Assembly: GCF_039975415.1 (NCBI RefSeq)
Contig: NZ_JBDWHD010000009.1
Length of the DNA: 64,000 nt
Strand: one strand, 5' to 3'
From: Ascidiaceihabitans sp039975415
Lineage (GTDB): Bacteria > Pseudomonadota > Alphaproteobacteria > Rhodobacterales > Rhodobacteraceae
Below, one piece after another: positions 1 through 8,679 of the stretch (its first letter is position 1; each line of letters begins with the position of its first letter). The position numbers and the translations under genes were made by a program. Under the pieces are notes generated by a model. That model did no database searches, had not been told where the DNA came from, and saw nothing but the letters and a program-made list of their open reading frames with translations.

Positions 1-614
1 AAACCACTATTTTCATCGCCACTGCCGCAACCATCCTCAGCTTTTCAACGGGCTCTATTCTGGGCTTTATTGCGGCTGTGTCCGGTGGTTGGTTGGATCA
101 GGTCCTGTCGCGGTTTGTGGACTTGATGATGTCCATTCCTTCGCTGATCCTGGCCCTTGTGATCTTGTCCGCCATTGATGTGACAGTGCTGACACTGATT
201 GTGCTCATGGGGTTGTTGGACAGCACCCGTGTGTTCCGATTGGCGCGGGCTGTTGCCGTGGATATTTCCGTGATGGAATACGTCGAAGCCGCACGGTTGC
301 GCGGCGAAAAGATCTTCTGGATCATCTTCCGTGAAATTCTACCCAATGCCTTGTCACCTTTGGTGGCTGAAATGGGGCTGCGGTTCATCTTTATGGTTCT
401 CTTCATTTCGACACTGTCCTTCCTTGGCATTGGTGTGCAACCACCGCTGGCCGACTGGGGCGGGATCGTGAAGGAAAACAAAGACGGCATCAACTTTGGC
501 ATCGGGGCCGCTCTTTACCCGGCTGTGGCCATCTGTACGCTGGCGATCTCTGTGAACCTCGTGGCGGACTGGGTTTTGAACCGCACCACATCTCTCAAAG
601 GGGGGCGCGGATAA
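1..614 (+). CDS. ABC transporter permease, dipeptide/nickel type (5' end missing)
   Basis: Inner-membrane permease of a peptide- or nickel-type ABC importer. The reading frame is open from the first bases (frame 3), so the N-terminus lies outside the window. Several hydrophobic segments are visible, and the cytoplasmic EAA loop is recognisable (EAARLRGEKIFWIIFREILP), the element that docks on the ATPase; its order and spacing fit the DppC/OppC family. The gene ends 73 bases before a double ATPase on the same strand, which supports one transporter operon. Substrate cannot be read from the sequence. Confidence 0.9.
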   Translation, partial: TTIFIATAATILSFSTGSILGFIAAVSGGWLDQVLSRFVDLMMSIPSLILALVILSAIDVTVLTLIVLMGLLDSTRVFRLARAVAVDISVMEYVEAARLRGEKIFWIIFREILPNALSPLVAEMGLRFIFMVLFISTLSFLGIGVQPPLADWGGIVKENKDGINFGIGAALYPAVAICTLAISVNLVADWVLNRTTSLKGGRG

Positions 615-634
615 TGATCTTCATCCCTTTCATC

Positions 635-679
635 TCGCCAAATAAACCTCGGGGGTGTGGGGGCAGAGCCCCCACGCAG
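635..679. repeat. GC-rich extragenic repeat with perfect hairpin, copy 1
   Basis: The stretch begins TCGCCAAATAAAC and ends in a perfect 8-bp hairpin, GTGGGGGC-AGA-GCCCCCAC (657-675). A related element lies at 8063-8112 with the same TCGCCAAA start and the same GGGGGCAGAGCCCCC core. This copy sits between two genes of the ABC operon, so it would be transcribed and could act on mRNA stability or limit read-through. Confidence 0.7.
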
Positions 680-687
680 GTGACACA

Positions 688-2325
688 ATGACAGAACCAC
701 TTCTCAAAGTCCGTGGCCTGAAAATCGGGGCCACAATCTACCCACCTGACGCCAAACCCCACGACATCGAAATCGTACATGGCGTCGATTTTGACGTGAT
801 GCCGGGCAAAGTGCTTGGGCTGATCGGGGAATCCGGTGCGGGCAAATCCACCATCGGTCTTGCCGCCATGGCCTATGGGCGCGGCGGTGTGAAGCTGACG
901 GGCGGCGAAGTCTGGGTCAACGGCCGTGATGTTTTGCAATCGGGGCGCGGTGACATCCGCAAACTGCGCGGCGCGGAAGTAACCTATGTGTCGCAATCTG
1001 CCGCCGCCTCTTTTAACCCTGCGAAAAAGATCATGGAACAGGTGACTGAGGCCGCGATCCAGCAAGGCAAATTCTCCAAATCGGACGCCGAAGCCCGCGC
1101 CGTGGAGCTGTTTCGCAAACTCGACCTGCCTGATCCCGAAAACATCGGATCACGGTTTCCGCATCAGGTCTCGGGCGGGCAGCTACAGCGCTGCATGACC
1201 GCGCTGGCCTTGTGCCCACAGCCCGATCTGGTGGTCTTTGACGAACCCACAACTGCGTTGGACGTAACCACCCAAATTGACGTGTTGAAAGCGATCAAGG
1301 AAGCCATCGCAGACACCGGCGTTGCAGCCCTGTACATCACTCACGATTTGGCCGTTGTGGCACAGGTCAGCGACCACATCATGGTGTTGCGCCAAGGCGA
1401 GATGGTGGAATACGGCGACGTAGACCAGATCATCAACGCACCACGTGAAGAATATACGCAAGCCCTTGTGTCGGTCCGATCGATCGATCACGAGGAAAAG
1501 ACGCCCACAGACCGACCTTTGTTGACAGTTGAAAACGTCACCGCACGCTACAAGGGCACCAATTTTGACGTGTTGAAAAACATCAACGTCGATTTGCATC
1601 CCGGGCAAACCCTGGCCGTGGTCGGGGAATCCGGGTCCGGCAAATCCACGCTGGCGCGCGTCATCACAGGGCTTTTGCCACAATCACAAGGTCGCATCCA
1701 TTTCGACGGGCGCGATCTGTCAGCTGATCTTGCAAGCCGAAAACTTGAAGACCTGCGTGAATTGCAGATGATTTACCAGATGGCCGACACAGCGATGAAT
1801 CCCCGCCAAACAGTTGGCACGATCATCGGCAGGCCGCTGGAATTTTATTTCGGCCTGAAAGGTGCGGAAAAACAAAAGCGTATCCAGGAGCTTTTGGATG
1901 AAATCGAACTGGGCGACGGGTTTCAGGACCGCTATCCGGCCGAACTTTCGGGCGGCCAAAAGCAGCGTGTCTGTATTGCGCGCGCCTTGGCTGCCAAGCC
2001 TAAGCTGATCATCTGCGACGAAGTTACGTCGGCCCTTGATCCACTTGTTGCGGATGGCATCCTGAAGCTGCTTTTGAAGCTGCAGAAGATCGAAGACGTG
2101 TCGTATCTGTTCATCACCCACGATCTGGCCACTGTCAAAGCCATCGCAGACAGCATTGCGGTCATGTATCAAGGCGAAGTCGTGCGCTACGGCAGCAAGT
2201 CCGACGTGCTGGCACCGCCCTTTGATGACTACACAGACCTGCTGCTATCTTCTGTTCCAGAAATGGAACTGGGGTGGTTGGAAAAAGTGATTGCAGGTCG
2301 AAAAATGGTGAGCGCCGGAAACTAA
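688..2325 (+). CDS. ABC transporter ATPase with two fused nucleotide-binding domains (DppD-DppF-like)
   Basis: Energises the preceding permease. Two complete ABC domains lie in one 545-aa chain. The first has Walker A GESGAGKST near residue 47, signature VSGGQLQR and Walker B VVFDEPTTALD; the second has GESGSGKST, LSGGQKQR and IICDEVTSALD. Usual importers of this family have two separate ATPases, so this is the fused form also seen in other proteobacteria. The frame is open from 655, but the ATG at 688 (MTEPLLKVRG) is preferred because the longer start would run through the GC-rich repeat. The window shows neither the binding protein nor the second permease, which probably lie to the left. 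Confidence 0.92.
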   Translation: MTEPLLKVRGLKIGATIYPPDAKPHDIEIVHGVDFDVMPGKVLGLIGESGAGKSTIGLAAMAYGRGGVKLTGGEVWVNGRDVLQSGRGDIRKLRGAEVTYVSQSAAASFNPAKKIMEQVTEAAIQQGKFSKSDAEARAVELFRKLDLPDPENIGSRFPHQVSGGQLQRCMTALALCPQPDLVVFDEPTTALDVTTQIDVLKAIKEAIADTGVAALYITHDLAVVAQVSDHIMVLRQGEMVEYGDVDQIINAPREEYTQALVSVRSIDHEEKTPTDRPLLTVENVTARYKGTNFDVLKNINVDLHPGQTLAVVGESGSGKSTLARVITGLLPQSQGRIHFDGRDLSADLASRKLEDLRELQMIYQMADTAMNPRQTVGTIIGRPLEFYFGLKGAEKQKRIQELLDEIELGDGFQDRYPAELSGGQKQRVCIARALAAKPKLIICDEVTSALDPLVADGILKLLLKLQKIEDVSYLFITHDLATVKAIADSIAVMYQGEVVRYGSKSDVLAPPFDDYTDLLLSSVPEMELGWLEKVIAGRKMVSAGN

Positions 2326-2349
2326 GCGCCCCATTGGCATGCCAACACA

Positions 2350-2386
2350 TACGGGATCGTATTCACTCAAGGAACGCGATCCCGTA
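2350..2386. terminator. Hairpin between convergent genes
   Basis: TACGGGATCG at 2350-2359 pairs perfectly with CGATCCCGTA at 2377-2386, around a 17-base loop. It stands between the end of the ABC ATPase and the end of the convergent thioredoxin-like gene and is followed by CTTCTAATTAAT. It could terminate both directions, though the T-tract is weak. Confidence 0.6.
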
Positions 2387-2400
2387 CTTCTAATTAATCG

Positions 2401-2895
2401 CTAAGTTGAGGCCGCGTGGTGGGATGTGAACACCTGTTGCAGCTCGTCTCGCTGGCGCATGCCCTGCAAAGTCTGTTGCAAGTCCCCTGCCCCGTCAAAC
2501 AACAGCAGCGTCACATGCGGCACACCGTATTTTGCGGCAAAGGCGGCACCTTTTTCGGTCATGATATCTGCCACCAGATAAACGATGTCGCACTCCCCGA
2601 ACTCTTTCAGGGCCTTGCGCGTTTCGCGTTGCAAAGACGTACAGGTCGGACACTGCGGGTCGTGGATTTGCACCACAACCGGTTTGCCCTGCCCAAGACG
2701 GCTTAGATCATGTTCCGCCGCATGTGCTTGAAACGACCCACGCGCAACGTAACCGCCCCCCGCCAAAACAACCCCGCCAATCGCGCCATTGCGCAACAGT
2801 TTCAGCACATTGCGCCGTGACGGTTGCGCAGCACCAGATGGTTGCGACTTTTTCTGCCGTGCCGCGGCTTGGCGGGTTTTGCGGGTCTGTTTCAT
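2401..2895 (-). CDS. Thioredoxin-fold protein with CPTC motif, probably exported or membrane-anchored
   Basis: A 164-aa protein with a very basic N-terminus, a twin-arginine-like segment (RRNVLKLLRNGAIGG, from residue 27) and a hydrophobic stretch to about residue 50, so the rest is probably periplasmic. The remaining part has the thioredoxin order: a strand (KPVVVQIHDP), then C82-P-T-C85 and later the cis-proline-type segment GVPHVTLLLF. The CPTC pair differs from thioredoxin's CGPC, so a thiol-disulfide or peroxide-related role is likely but the partner is unknown. It is convergent with the ABC operon and appears monocistronic. Confidence 0.75.
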   Translation of the reverse strand: MKQTRKTRQAAARQKKSQPSGAAQPSRRNVLKLLRNGAIGGVVLAGGGYVARGSFQAHAAEHDLSRLGQGKPVVVQIHDPQCPTCTSLQRETRKALKEFGECDIVYLVADIMTEKGAAFAAKYGVPHVTLLLFDGAGDLQQTLQGMRQRDELQQVFTSHHAAST

Positions 2896-2991
2896 AAATC
2901 AACTCCTTGGTGCAATAGGCGCAACCCTACCCGTGCCACCCGCTTTGATGCCATTCACACCAATCACACGCCGCATCACGTCACCGTGACT

Positions 2992-3630
2992 TCAAAGGGT
3001 GCCAGGAAAGACGATACCGTCACTGCCCGCGATCCACTGCGGGTATTTGCCCATGACATCAGCAAACGCTTGTGTGCCTAAAAAACCTGCCAACCACGCC
3101 TGCACCTGCGGTATGGCTTCGCGATCAAACTGCGCCTTATCAATGAAGGCGAACTGGCGCACAAACGGCAGTATCGCGTAGTCGGCGATGGTGGGCTGTG
3201 CAAACACCCATCCGTTAATCTGCTGATCCAAATCCTGCAGAAAGGCCATCGCCTTGGCGCGTTCCGCCTGCGGATCAACGTCAGGGTATCGCGTCGCGTA
3301 TTTGGTGCGGTCCAATGCGGTTTTGAACGCACCATCACAGCGCGCGATCCAGTCCCAGCCTTCGGCGGGCATATCCAGCCAACCTTGGGGATCGTGCTGT
3401 TGCAACGCCCAGATCATCACATCAAGGCTTTCGTCGATCACCCCCTCGGCATGTTGCAAACACGGCACCGTTCCGCTGGGCGAGGTTTGCAAAAATGCGT
3501 CTGGCTTGTCACGCAGAACAACTTCACGCAGATCCACCTGCACCCGCGCCACAGCCAACGCCAATCGCGCCCGTATCGCGTAAGGGCAACGACGGAACGA
3601 ATAGAAAATCGGGATATCGGTTTGGTTCAT
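2992..3630 (-). CDS. Glutathione S-transferase family protein
   Basis: A 212-aa protein of normal GST length. The N-terminal thioredoxin-like domain opens with IPIFYSFRRCPYAIRARLAL, where the CPYA motif holds the likely catalytic cysteine, as in omega or glutaredoxin-like GSTs. The cis-proline segment TVPCL follows near residue 55. The C-terminal helical domain includes PTIADYAILPFVRQF. The substrate is unknown. It is divergent from the ACT-domain gene with 112 bases between them. Confidence 0.88.
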   Translation of the reverse strand: MNQTDIPIFYSFRRCPYAIRARLALAVARVQVDLREVVLRDKPDAFLQTSPSGTVPCLQHAEGVIDESLDVMIWALQQHDPQGWLDMPAEGWDWIARCDGAFKTALDRTKYATRYPDVDPQAERAKAMAFLQDLDQQINGWVFAQPTIADYAILPFVRQFAFIDKAQFDREAIPQVQAWLAGFLGTQAFADVMGKYPQWIAGSDGIVFPGTL

Positions 3631-3742
3631 TGGCTCTGACCGGATTTTTCAAACAATGCCCGCAGACTTACGCGGGGGACGCCTTGCATGCAAATCCGAT
3701 TGAACCCAAAGTGATGGCAGCACAGGGACTTGGAACAGCAAA

Positions 3743-4183
3743 ATGACGACCGAAACACCCGGAATTGAAACCGGCGAACTGGAACTTTCCACGTTGTTGA
3801 AGACGCTGAAAGCCACCTTGGTGGATGGCGTTTATGTTTTTGTCACACGGCCCCCCGGAAGCCCTACAGATCACCTACCTGCGCGTATGGTCTTTCATGA
3901 AGCCAAAGGTCCAACCCTGATCATGCTTCAAAAAGATGCCGAAAAACACGGGCTTGATCACGCCTTTGCCTGTCGCATGATCACATTGGATGTGCATTCG
4001 GCATTGGAAGCTGTCGGGTTCATGGCTGTGATTGCCACAAAACTGGCGGCACACGACATGGGCGTTAATCCAGTTGCCGGATTTTTCCACGATCATGTCT
4101 TTGTACCCGAGGACAAAGCAGATGAAGCGATGCAGGTGCTGGCCCAAATCGCCATCGACGCACAAACAACAACAGGAGCCTAA
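3743..4183 (+). CDS. ACT domain-containing protein
   Basis: A 146-aa protein matching the short ACT-domain family once called DUF2241: GELELSTLLKTLKATL at the start, VYVFVTRPPG and later VNPVAGFFHDHVFVP, the typical order of that family. ACT domains bind small ligands such as amino acids, so a regulatory role is likely; no catalytic motif is visible. The start ATG follows CAGCAAA with a weak ribosome site. It ends 3 bases before the phosphodiesterase-like gene, which implies a two-gene operon. Confidence 0.8.
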   Translation: MTTETPGIETGELELSTLLKTLKATLVDGVYVFVTRPPGSPTDHLPARMVFHEAKGPTLIMLQKDAEKHGLDHAFACRMITLDVHSALEAVGFMAVIATKLAAHDMGVNPVAGFFHDHVFVPEDKADEAMQVLAQIAIDAQTTTGA

Positions 4184-4186
4184 CCC

Positions 4187-5023
4187 ATGGACCGCAAACT
4201 GCTTTTGATCATTTTGGACGGCGTTCCCTACCGCAACTGGCGCCGCCTGTTTGGCAACCTTGAAGGGTGGGTCGACAGCGGCGACGCGCGGGTATGGAAA
4301 ATGCGGTCTGTGCTGCCGTCGATTTCGGCATCCTGCTACGCCTCAATCCACACAGGGGTTGCACCGGCCGAACACGGGTGCACAGGCAATGGCAACGTGT
4401 TCAAACTGTCCCATCCGGACGTCTTTTCCCAAACACGTAAAGCGGGGGGGATTACGGGGGCCGTCGCACACAGCTTCTGGTCAGAGTTCTTCAATCGCCA
4501 CCCTTTCGATTACGTGCGTGACATCGAATATGACGAACCCGAAAGCACCAGCATCAATCATGGCCGGTTCCATTCGATGACAGGGTACGGCCACGCCAAT
4601 CAGATGACCCCGTCTGATGTGGACCTGTTTGGGACGCTGACAAACCTGTGCCTGCGGTTCGGGTTGAACTACGGGATGCTGCACACCTGCACCCTCGACA
4701 GCATGGGGCACCGTTTTTTCCATGACTGTCAGGAAATGGACCACGCCTGTCATGTGATGGATGAAATGCTGGCACCGTTCATCCCGCGGTGGCGTGCAGC
4801 AGGATATGAGGTGATTGTAACGGCAGATCACGGTCAGGATGAACGCGGCCATCACGGTGGGCGCAGCGCGTTGCAACAAGAAGCCGCCTTGTACTATTTT
4901 GGCGATGCGGACGGCCCTGCCCCGGATGACGTCATCAACCAGCTGCAACTGGCCCCTACGATTTTGTCCAGATTGGGCGCAGAGATTCCGGACACAATGA
5001 AGGCCAAATCGTTTTTGACCTGA
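4187..5023 (+). CDS. Alkaline phosphatase superfamily hydrolase (nucleotide pyrophosphatase/phosphodiesterase type)
   Basis: A 278-aa soluble metalloenzyme candidate. The N-terminal LLLIILDGVP carries the metal-binding aspartate of the superfamily. PSISASCYASIHTGVAPAEHG resembles the nucleophile region, and VTADHGQDERGHHGG near the C-terminus provides the conserved Asp-His and a further His ligand. This order fits type I phosphodiesterase/nucleotide pyrophosphatase or phosphoglycerate mutase-like enzymes. No signal peptide is seen, so it is cytoplasmic. The substrate is unknown. Confidence 0.8.
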   Translation: MDRKLLLIILDGVPYRNWRRLFGNLEGWVDSGDARVWKMRSVLPSISASCYASIHTGVAPAEHGCTGNGNVFKLSHPDVFSQTRKAGGITGAVAHSFWSEFFNRHPFDYVRDIEYDEPESTSINHGRFHSMTGYGHANQMTPSDVDLFGTLTNLCLRFGLNYGMLHTCTLDSMGHRFFHDCQEMDHACHVMDEMLAPFIPRWRAAGYEVIVTADHGQDERGHHGGRSALQQEAALYYFGDADGPAPDDVINQLQLAPTILSRLGAEIPDTMKAKSFLT

Positions 5024-5065
5024 CGTTTTTGACCGGACCCAGCAAAGCCTGCGAACCAAATGACA

Positions 5066-6001
5066 CTACAGCTGGGGTAATTGCCCCAAAGACAACGCCT
5101 TTAAAGACGCAATGGAGCGGTCAAAACTAAGCGCGGCTTTGGCAGACATCCGCCGCGCACGCAAATGTCCGTGCACAAGGCCTTTCTCTTCCAACCAAAC
5201 GGCTTTGCCACCCTGAGCGGTCACAGCGTCACGGTAGGCTGCGCCGTCGCTGGACAGCGGATCACATTGCGCCGTCAAAACCACCGTCGCCGGAAGACCG
5301 GAAAAGTCACTGTCATGCAACGGGGCCCACGTCGCATCACCCGTTTTATCGGCCCCGCCTGCACGAATGGCGGAATAAAAGGCCATGTCCTTTGTGGTCA
5401 GGCCAGGTGCCTCGGGGTGATCAATGTAGCTGCCCTTGGTCATATCCCCGCCCAAGCCGGGATAGATCAGCAATTGCCCGGTGATGCGCCCCTCTATGCT
5501 GCCGCGGGCATGATGGGCCACAGCCGCAACCAGATTGCCCCCCGCACTGTCACCGCATAATACGATAGGCCCCTGCGTTGATGCGGCAACGGCTTCGAAA
5601 GCGGCCCATGCGTCATTGAAGTCGTCAGGGTGCGGATGCTCTGGCGACATCCGGTAATCCACCGCCACCACCTTAAACCCTGTTTGGGTGCAGATATCCG
5701 CACACACACTGTCGTGGCTGTCCAACCCACCGACAACAAAGCCGCCCCCATGGCAGAAAAACACGGTCGTCGCACTGTCTTCCGCGTTTTCATAGATGCG
5801 ACATGGCACGCCCCCAAAGGGAACATCAGACACCCGCAAACCATCAGGCCGACCAAAGTCAAAAGCAACGCACATCCGGTCATAGACCGCGCGTTGTTCC
5901 TGAACCGTCAAATCCACCGCATCCGGCGGGTAAAACTGGGCGGTTTTATCCAAAAACGCCCAGATTTCATCATCCAGAAGGGCTTGATAGTCCTGCATCA
6001 T
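5066..6001 (-). CDS. Alpha/beta hydrolase, hormone-sensitive lipase family esterase
   Basis: A 311-aa esterase. The oxyanion-hole motif HGGG (residues 84-87) and the nucleophile elbow GDSAGGN with Ser152 define the HSL (bacterial family IV) group; AQCDPLSSDG and LVHGHLR supply the likely catalytic Asp and His. No signal peptide is present. The start codon overlaps the stop of the upstream acyl-CoA synthetase by 4 bases, so the two are co-translated. Together they suggest hydrolysis of a short ester or lactone alongside CoA activation of the released acid (inference). Confidence 0.9.
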   Translation of the reverse strand: MMQDYQALLDDEIWAFLDKTAQFYPPDAVDLTVQEQRAVYDRMCVAFDFGRPDGLRVSDVPFGGVPCRIYENAEDSATTVFFCHGGGFVVGGLDSHDSVCADICTQTGFKVVAVDYRMSPEHPHPDDFNDAWAAFEAVAASTQGPIVLCGDSAGGNLVAAVAHHARGSIEGRITGQLLIYPGLGGDMTKGSYIDHPEAPGLTTKDMAFYSAIRAGGADKTGDATWAPLHDSDFSGLPATVVLTAQCDPLSSDGAAYRDAVTAQGGKAVWLEEKGLVHGHLRARRMSAKAALSFDRSIASLKALSLGQLPQL

Positions 6002-7899
6002 TCAGCGGCAGTGGCGACAGCGCCTGCATGTTCCCATGGGTTGATGAAGTCACCAAGAACCGTCTGCAACGCTGTGTCCGACGTCCCATTAGCATCAACC
6101 TGCGCCACCAAACCGCGCTTTTTGTCTTCCGTGACACTGACAACACGCGCAGGCACATCGGCCTCTTTCAGGGCCTCGTTGTAGATACGTGTGATGGCGT
6201 CTTTGCGCAGGTCAGGCTTAAAGATTTTTCCAACAGCGGTTTTGGGCAACTCGTCCATAACGGTGATGTGCTTGGGCTGGGCCGCGCGTTCCTGAACATG
6301 TTCTTTGCAAAAAGCGATCAATTCGTCTGCGGTGACTGTGGCACCGTCAACAAGTTCGACAAAGGCACAGGGGATTTCACCAGCATGCGCATCGGGTTGA
6401 CCAATGGCGCCTGCAAATCCAACAGCCGGATGCGCCAGCAAGGCTTCTTCGATTTCGGCAGGGTCGATGTTGTGGCCCCCGCGAATGATCAGGTCTTTGG
6501 CACGGCCCGTGATCCACAGATACCCGTCGCTGTCGACACGCCCCAGATCGCCTGTGCGCAAATGACTGTCGTTGTAATACAGGCCCGCGTTCTTTTCGGT
6601 CTCGGTATAGGTGTTTCCGACGTAGACGCCCGGATTGGATACGCAAATCTCGCCGATTTCATCGACACCAGCTTCCACGTCGCCGTTCGCTGACCCTTTG
6701 ACAATCTTGATATCGGTGTAGGGAAAGGGAATGCCGATAGATCCTACTTTTTTGAGACCATCCACGGGGTTGCCCGACACAAGGCACGTGGCTTCGGTCA
6801 TGCCGTAGCCCTCAACGATGGTCATGTTTGTCGCTTCTTCAAATCGCTTGAACAATTCCAACGGCAAAGGGGCGGATCCAGAAAACGCGGTCTTCACCGA
6901 CGAAATATCCGCATCAACGGCACGCTGCATGGTGGCTGCCAAAGCTGTTGGAACAGAGACAACAAACGTCACCTTATAGCGCTCAACAAGCTTCCAGATG
7001 TTGTCAAAGACACCTTCGCCACGGTATCCCTGCGGCGTCGGAAAGACGACATGGGCACCAGAAGCCATAGCGCCCATCATCATCACCTGACACGCCATCA
7101 CATGGAACAATGGCAGCGGGCACAACAACACGTCGTTCTCATCCAGCAACATCTCTGCGCCAAGCCAGCCGTTGTAGATGGTGCCCGAGTACAGGTGTTG
7201 CGCAACCTTGGGCATGCCAGTTGTGCCGCCAGTGTGGAAGTAGAATGCAACGCGATCTTCTTGAACATCTTCAAACTGCAACGACGTGCTTTGTTTGTTC
7301 AGTTCCGCGTTGAAATTCTTATAGGTCTTTCCGGCGGGCGGCTTCATCTTTGGGCGGATCAGCGGAATGATCCAGCTTTTGGGCGGAGTGACATAGCGCA
7401 GTAAGTCAACCTCAAGGACCGTGTGCACATCAGGGGCCAATGCCACAGCTTTGGCGGTCTTTTCAGCAACATCGGTCTTTGGAAACGGACGCAATGTGAC
7501 GACAACTTTTGCACCGGTCTCGCGCAGGATCGATGCGATTTGTTCGGGTTCCAAAAGCGGATTGATGGGGGCGGCAATACCCGCGACGCCAGCGCCCCAA
7601 AGGGTCAACACAGTCTCGTTGCAGTTGGGCAAGATGTAGGCCACGACATCCTTGGAACCAACACCCAAAGACCGGAACAGGTTTGCGGCTTGTGTTGTCT
7701 TGTCCTTGAGCTGTTGCCAGTTAAAGGTCTCTTTTTTGTCGTTGGGTCCAGAAAAAATTTGATAGCTCAAGGCATTGTGGTTGGGGAATTTCGCCGTGGT
7801 ACGGCTCAGAAGGCCATAAAGCGTGACGGGCACGTCGCGCTCTTCCCATGTCATTTCCGCTTCAATGCGATTGCGGTCTTCCATGCCTTCATAAGCCAT
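5998..7899 (-). CDS. Acyl-CoA synthetase (AMP-dependent ligase)
   Basis: Activates a carboxylic acid to acyl-CoA through an acyl-adenylate. The protein is 633 aa from the ATG at 7899, chosen because GGGAGGA precedes it; the frame continues upstream to 8034 but that part lacks family features. The P-loop-like motif TGGTTGMPK, the YGMTEA motif, the TGDLG motif and the C-terminal catalytic lysine in KTAVGKIFK are all present. A central insertion makes it longer than acetyl-CoA synthetase-like relatives of about 550 aa. The acid substrate is unknown. It is the first gene of a pair with the esterase. Confidence 0.9.
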   Translation of the reverse strand: MAYEGMEDRNRIEAEMTWEERDVPVTLYGLLSRTTAKFPNHNALSYQIFSGPNDKKETFNWQQLKDKTTQAANLFRSLGVGSKDVVAYILPNCNETVLTLWGAGVAGIAAPINPLLEPEQIASILRETGAKVVVTLRPFPKTDVAEKTAKAVALAPDVHTVLEVDLLRYVTPPKSWIIPLIRPKMKPPAGKTYKNFNAELNKQSTSLQFEDVQEDRVAFYFHTGGTTGMPKVAQHLYSGTIYNGWLGAEMLLDENDVLLCPLPLFHVMACQVMMMGAMASGAHVVFPTPQGYRGEGVFDNIWKLVERYKVTFVVSVPTALAATMQRAVDADISSVKTAFSGSAPLPLELFKRFEEATNMTIVEGYGMTEATCLVSGNPVDGLKKVGSIGIPFPYTDIKIVKGSANGDVEAGVDEIGEICVSNPGVYVGNTYTETEKNAGLYYNDSHLRTGDLGRVDSDGYLWITGRAKDLIIRGGHNIDPAEIEEALLAHPAVGFAGAIGQPDAHAGEIPCAFVELVDGATVTADELIAFCKEHVQERAAQPKHITVMDELPKTAVGKIFKPDLRKDAITRIYNEALKEADVPARVVSVTEDKKRGLVAQVDANGTSDTALQTVLGDFINPWEHAGAVATAAE

Positions 7900-8062
7900 G
7901 CGGCGTCCTCCCTTTTGGCCCGTCTTTGCGAGCGTTAATTTCCCTAAAAGACAAGATGCGGCGGAATACTGGAATTCGCAAGGTTTACCGGAAAAACAAG
8001 GCAAATGAGACGCCGCGTCAAAGCAGCTGACCAAAGGTCAACAGCGGGATTAACCCTTCTTT

Positions 8063-8112
8063 TCGCCAAAAATATCCCGGGGGAGGTGCGCAGCACCGGG
8101 GGCAGAGCCCCC
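8063..8112. repeat. GC-rich extragenic repeat, copy 2 (two hairpins)
   Basis: Starts TCGCCAAAAATATCCC, then GGTGC-GCA-GCACC, then GGGGGC-AGA-GCCCCC (8098-8112). It shares the outer sequence with 635-679 and has one extra hairpin. It lies in the 283-base gap between the acyl-CoA synthetase start and the LysM gene end. Confidence 0.7.
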
Positions 8113-8129
8113 AAATGGGTGCAATCACG

Positions 8130-8159
8130 AAAAAAGGCCGCATACAGCAATGCGACCTT
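8130..8159 (-). terminator. Intrinsic terminator of the BON-LysM gene
   Basis: Read on the minus strand, GAAGGTCGCAT-loop-ATGCGGCCTT is followed by six T residues. It lies 23 bases after the stop of the LysM gene, in the right direction. Confidence 0.75.
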
Positions 8160-8182
8160 CTAAAATTTTGACAGGGTTAACC

Positions 8183-8611
8183 TTAGGCTTGCGGGATACG
8201 CAGCATCTGGCCCGGATAAATCTTGTCTGGATGGCTAAGCATTGGCTTGTTGGCTTCGAAGATTTCCTCGTAGCGTGCGCCATTGCCCAGAGTTTTTGAC
8301 GAAATAGCCCAAAGCGTGTCGCCTTTTTCGACCGTGTGGAAAACAGGTTCGCCAGCACTTGGCACACTGTCTTCAACGGCAGCTACGCCTTCCACATTGC
8401 CCACAGCCAAAATGACTTTTTCTTTCATTTCCTGGCTAACGGCTTCGCCGGACACCTTGACCTTGTCGCCTTCGACAGTGATTTCCATGCCGGACGCATC
8501 CAAGCCCAGTTCTTTGATTTCATCTTGCAACGCCGCACCATCGACTTCGGCGTCACCGCCGCCCCCGAACAAGCTTTTGCCGCTGTCTTTTACAAAGCTC
8601 CAAAGACCCAT
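8183..8611 (-). CDS. BON and LysM domain protein, Kbp/YgaU-like
   Basis: A 142-aa protein with a BON domain (about residues 30-85, ending EGVAAVEDSV) followed by a C-terminal LysM domain (VEKGDTLWAISSKTLGNG to PGQMLRIP). This arrangement and length match E. coli Kbp (YgaU), a cytoplasmic potassium-binding protein. No signal peptide is visible, which agrees. The ATG at 8611 (MGLWSFVKDSGKSLFG) is preferred over 8626 because the family begins this way. It follows the ABC exporter by 68 bases on the same strand. Confidence 0.85.
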   Translation of the reverse strand: MGLWSFVKDSGKSLFGGGGDAEVDGAALQDEIKELGLDASGMEITVEGDKVKVSGEAVSQEMKEKVILAVGNVEGVAAVEDSVPSAGEPVFHTVEKGDTLWAISSKTLGNGARYEEIFEANKPMLSHPDKIYPGQMLRIPQA

Positions 8612-8679
8612 AATCAACACTCCCATTATTTTTGTGTTGTCAAAGCCTATCCCCGATCCGCGTCAGGTGGAAAGGGGAA

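Noticed and set aside
5803..6693. 296-aa plus-strand open frame
   Set aside because: It crosses the junction of two overlapping minus-strand genes (esterase and acyl-CoA synthetase) and is a shadow of their codon pattern.
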